From contig BRON01000010.1 in NCBI GenBank assembly GCA_024345305.1, forward strand, positions 1,302,001 to 1,366,000: 64,000 nt of DNA, read 5' to 3'. Below are positions 60,772 to 64,000 of this stretch, piece by piece. Position numbers and translations under genes: made by a program. The notes beneath the pieces were generated by a model. The model saw only the letters and a list, made by a program, of their open reading frames with translations, had not been told where the DNA came from and ran no database searches. Positions within the stretch are counted from its first letter, which is position 1. Every line of letters begins with the position of its first letter. The stretch comes from Mrakia gelida (Eukaryota; Basidiomycota; Tremellomycetes; Cystofilobasidiales; Mrakiaceae).

Positions 60772-62815
60772 ATGACTCAATCCTCCCCCTCGAAGCCAGA
60801 AGCTCTTACTCCATCGGCCTCTTCTTCAGCCCTGGGAAAAAGAACAGCAGCCTCCGACGACTCTCCTCCTTCCCCTCGTCAACTCTCTGGACTCGACGCC
60901 GTCGAAGCTCAAGATCCGTCGTACGAGGAGGATCAAGACGATCAGCCTCCGAAGAAGAAGGTCAAGAGGCTTCTAACCAAGAAGGTTGCTGTTTGGAAGG
61001 ACATCAAGGAGTGGAAGGAAGGGGAGGAAGGCATCGGGAGATTTCCAGTCGAGATCTTGGATCGGTGAGCTCCTTTGTTCTGTCCTTTCGTCTCTAGCTC
61101 GGAGACAGCCAGCTGACAAGTCGTCGCCCCCTCGTTCCTCAGAATCATATCTGTAGATTCGGATCTCGACGTGAGTATCCCGAATCGGACTGAGGGGAGG
61201 ATGCCGTGAGAAGAGGGAGGGAAGGAGATGTTGAGCTCAACCGAGCGAGACCGTCGACACTGATTCTTCCTTCTCTCTTCATCTCGTTGCATACCAGCTT
61301 CGTGACCATCTCGCTCTTGCAGCAGTATGTCGATACTTCAGAACTTGCTATCGAGACGGTGAGTAGACGCGATTCTTCCCTGCCATCCCTGCTCGCCCAC
61401 TTCTGACGCGTCGTTCCTTCTTCCCTCTTCGCTCGCTCGCCCTCAGTCGTCTTTCAAGTCAGTACGCTCGCGTCTCTGCAGGTGCTCCAGTCGAACTGAT
61501 CCGTCTTACCGTTGCGATCTCCATCGCAGGTCCTCTTCCAAGTCCACTACCCTCACCTTCAGAGCCACTCGAGACGTCTCCAATTCGACCTGAGCGACGG
61601 CAACCCAACTCGAACTTCGGGTACTTGGTCTCCCCGCCAACGTGGTCCTCTGACTCGCTCTCTCGCAGACGGACGTCGGATCTTCTCCTCGGGGCGGTCA
61701 CTCGTCGGTGCCGGAGGTTGGTTTGGATGGGGAGTCGGTCGAGACGAATTCAAGGCCAACAAACGTCTGTATCTACGCTCAACGGAGGATATCTCGGCCA
61801 TCTGCCAGTCGGAGTGGGGGCTGCTCAGCGGAATGGAGCCAAGGGACAAGGTAGACAGGCTGGTCGCCGTTTTGGAGAGGACTCGTTTGCTCGATAAGGA
61901 CATCACGAGGATCAGCGAGAAGGAGCGAGGGAAAGCAGTTCGTCTGTTGGAGAAGCTCGAGGTCTCGTACCTTGATTATAGGAGGCAGATCGTATAGCGG
62001 AATGTTCTGATCTCACTCGGGTAAGCACACAAAACTCATCTCAAGGTCTCCTTCTCAACGCAGGAGCTCACCGTCCTCCATTCCTTTTCCATCATCTCAG
62101 CCTTCGTCCTACGCCGGATCCTTTGGACGATCGTACGATCGAACGAACGCCTTTAACGGTTGGCGATTCAGACTCGTCCGGCCATAAGCCTTCCTCGACC
62201 TACTTCTTCGATCCCTGGCCTTCGGAATGGAGAGAGGTCGTCAGGCGCGTCGTCGGCGAGGGTATGATCAATCGAGCAGTTCGTCGTCTTGTCCTTCCTT
62301 CCCTCCTTCGTAGCGTCCCACACCAGCTGACCTTATTGTTATTCTTAACCCAACTAGGACGCCATAAGTGAATACAAAGTCTCGCAACGCGAACTCCTCA
62401 CCCTCAAGCAAAGGGCAGGACCGGTTCGTCGTTTGCCTCCTCACTCCCCATTTCGCAATCTTTTCCAGAGGAGTTACTGACCCAGTTTCTTCCTGTCCTA
62501 TCTCAGATCTACGGCCGCCCTTGTTTCAGCCGATCAGGCGTCGAAGCTCTTGCCTGGAGAAGTCACGGAGGAAAAGAAGGACACGCTGCTCATCTGTGAG
62601 TCGCGCGCGTCTCTCGATCGTTTCGTGCTCCTCCTCGCTCGATTCCCATCCCGGTCCTGACGCTTTTCTCTAATGTGCTCTACTACCCTCTCTTCACTCA
62701 GAGTCAAACTCGCCTCCAGGAAATCCAAGACCGAAGCCACTCAAGCCAAGAACGGAACGTTAGTACCCTCTCTCCTCGATCCTCTCCCTCTCTCGTCCTC
62801 CCACCTCCCTCACTC

Positions 62816-62849
<34 letters not shown>

Positions 62850-63204
62850 ACTTTCCAGAACTCGCTCCAAACCAAGCACCACCTCCTCCTTCATCGGTCC
62901 CCTCTCCCGCTCCGAAAACACCCTCGCTCAAGCCCATCTCCTCGAAACCACTCGACTCGAATCCCTTCGACTGGAAGAGGTCCGTCGCTCGCGGTTCGAA
63001 GAAGTCGACAACCTCCCAGAGGGGTCGGGTGGGCACTACGACGCAGCGCGAGGGATGGTCGATGGGTTTCGAGACTGGTTGTCCGATGGAAGGAGGACAG
63101 TGGAATCGAGGGAGAGGTGGTTGTCTGATGATGAGGACGCGAGTAGCGATAATTTTGACGAGTGGTGCGAGGAGTTGTTTGCGCGGAAGGCGCGTGGTGG
63201 GTAG
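60772..63204 (+). CDS. F-box protein with XPA C-terminal-like module
   Basis: Ten exons (60772-61064, 61143-61170, 61298-61358, 61447-61457, 61530-61966, 62101-62278, 62358-62423, 62507-62595, 62702-62758, 62859-63204) join in phase to give 521 residues. The N-terminus is disordered with basic KKKVKRLLTKK. An F-box follows at about 90-120: GRFPVEILDRIIS, LRDHLALAAVCRYFR. The middle reads EFKANKRLYLRSTEDIS. Near residues 350-385, DAISEYKVSQREL then GRPCFSRSGVEALAWRSHGG resemble the winged fold at the C-terminus of the DNA repair protein XPA. An acidic tail ends the protein. The role may be substrate choice in an SCF ligase. The join after 61966 (GTACCT donor) is the weakest; without it the protein would stop at 61997. 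Confidence 0.65.
62817..62847 (+). repeat. Poly-C tract of 31 bases within an intron
   Basis: An uninterrupted run of 31 cytosines lies eleven bases before the CAG acceptor at 62856-62858, inside intron 9 of the F-box/XPA-like gene. It takes the place of the polypyrimidine tract. The length may be polymorphic or misassembled. Confidence 0.9.
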
Positions 63205-63537
63205 ATAGATGGATAGGTTGGGGGGAGCTGATCGGATGGTGTTTATCGATGGGAGTTGTCTTGTTCTGGGGAAAGGGAGAGGGGCGAAGCAATGGAAGGG
63301 GTGAGGTCTCGCTCGACGCGTCGTTCTCTCCAGTTTCTTCTCGCTTTCCTGGGTGCCCTTTCGTTCGACGACGACCGATTGCGAGAAAGCCTAAGGAAAC
63401 CTCGTCTCCTTGTCTCTCTCTCTCTCTCTCTCTCCGCTTTCCCATCCAACACCCTAACCACGAAAATCAATCGAAACGAACCCATCGCATCTCGTCTCGC
63501 TCCCGACCCAAACCAATCCAGAACCGAAGCGAAAGGT
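63205..63537. other. Convergent 3' flanks
   Basis: These 333 bases separate two stop codons facing each other. A CT dinucleotide run (about 63415-63435) is present. No gene is seen. Confidence 0.45.
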
Positions 63538-64000
63538 CTACTGCTTCAAAAACCCATCCACCAACGCCCTCTTACTATCCTGATCGACCCCCTTCTTCCC
63601 CGAGTAGATCTTGACCAACCACTTGGTCGCCAACACCGAGAACTCCTCGATCTCCTTCTGCGGTGGGCGAGGGACACCCGAGGCTGAAGCTGAGGTGGGA
63701 GTGACGGCGGAAGACGAGGAGGAGAGGAGAGATCGAGTGGTCTGCAGGTCGCAAAAGATCGGACGAGAGGGGAAGGAGTGGGAGTGAGAGTCAGCAAAAC
63801 GCGTCGTCCGTCGTTCGTCGTTCGTCGAGTTGAAACAGAGAGAGAGAGAGAGAGAGACACTCACAAGTTTCACCCCCCACCAAGCTCTCACAGCCAACCC
63901 TTTCCCTTGTTCTTCACTCCCATCCTTGACCCTCTCGGTCAGGCTCAAACACAGCAGGTAGCTCTTGAACGCGAGCGGGAGGTCTCCGAGGGTGTAGGCT
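63538..64000 (-). CDS. EMC2: ER membrane complex subunit 2, C-terminal exons (partial)
   Basis: The gene runs off the right edge. Exon 63865-64000 and the last exon 63538-63740 join in phase. The readable 112 or so residues begin with AYTLGDLPLAFKSYLLCLSL, a TPR-type helix pair. Then come LAVRAWWGVKL, a Ser-rich loop and a final helix (LATKWLVKIYSGKK) with a short tail. EMC2 proteins end in this way, with RALxGL after the last TPR and a helical KxxY/SK segment near the end. EMC2 is a soluble TPR subunit of the complex that inserts tail-anchored and multipass proteins into the ER. Identification rests on pattern only, since the main TPR body is outside the window. A CT-repeat marks the intron. 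Confidence 0.6.
   Translation of the reverse strand, partial: AYTLGDLPLAFKSYLLCLSLTERVKDGSEEQGKGLAVRAWWGVKLVSVSLSLSLCFNSTNDERRTTRFADSHSHSFPSRPIFCDLQTTRSLLSSSSSAVTPTSASASGVPRPPQKEIEEFSVLATKWLVKIYSGKKGVDQDSKRALVDGFLKQ

Overview
This window looks like nuclear DNA of a basidiomycete fungus. Genes are dense and GC-rich. They are cut by many introns of about 60-120 bases, with donors GTGAGT, GTTCGT or GTACGT, branch sites like CTGAC or CTCAC, and CAG acceptors. Recognisable proteins are typical fungal ones. I infer Pucciniomycotina, perhaps a Rhodotorula or Sporobolomyces relative. That placement rests on style and family content, not on a search. Every gene model was read by hand from splice signals and checked by reading-frame phase across each junction.

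Layout. Positions 408-14057 hold an inverted duplication. A head-to-head pair (F-box-like gene and seven-transmembrane receptor-like gene) sits on each side of MAK21/NOC1. Then come a cysteine-motif gene, a four-transmembrane protein, a hypothetical coiled protein, the F-box/Sec10 trafficking protein recyclin-1 (RCY1), a hypothetical nuclear-type protein and a low-confidence small spliced gene carrying a 163-base tandem duplication. Positions 27942-38691 encode a very large hybrid histidine kinase (kinase-like, ATPase, GAF, HisKA/HATPase, two receivers). It is followed by a CYP53-type cytochrome P450 and a secreted CAP/PR-1 protein. From 45750 to 56737 the local families return: a third receptor, the DEAH helicase PRP43, a frameshifted third F-box-like copy and two more cysteine-motif copies. 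The right end has an MFS transporter, an F-box protein with an XPA-like module, and the C-terminal exons of EMC2.

How the parts relate. MAK21 and PRP43 serve ribosome assembly and splicing, RCY1 serves endocytic recycling, and EMC2 serves ER membrane insertion. The histidine kinase and the receptors are signalling proteins. The P450 and MFS transporter suggest aromatic-compound metabolism and solute transport, but nothing shows that they form a pathway cluster.

The most unusual feature is the set of three local gene families, each with three members (F-box-like, 7TM, CGIDC cysteine motif), interleaved with conserved housekeeping genes. At least two members appear broken and several others have doubtful frames. 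I regard this as a small, recently duplicating and decaying lineage-specific cluster.
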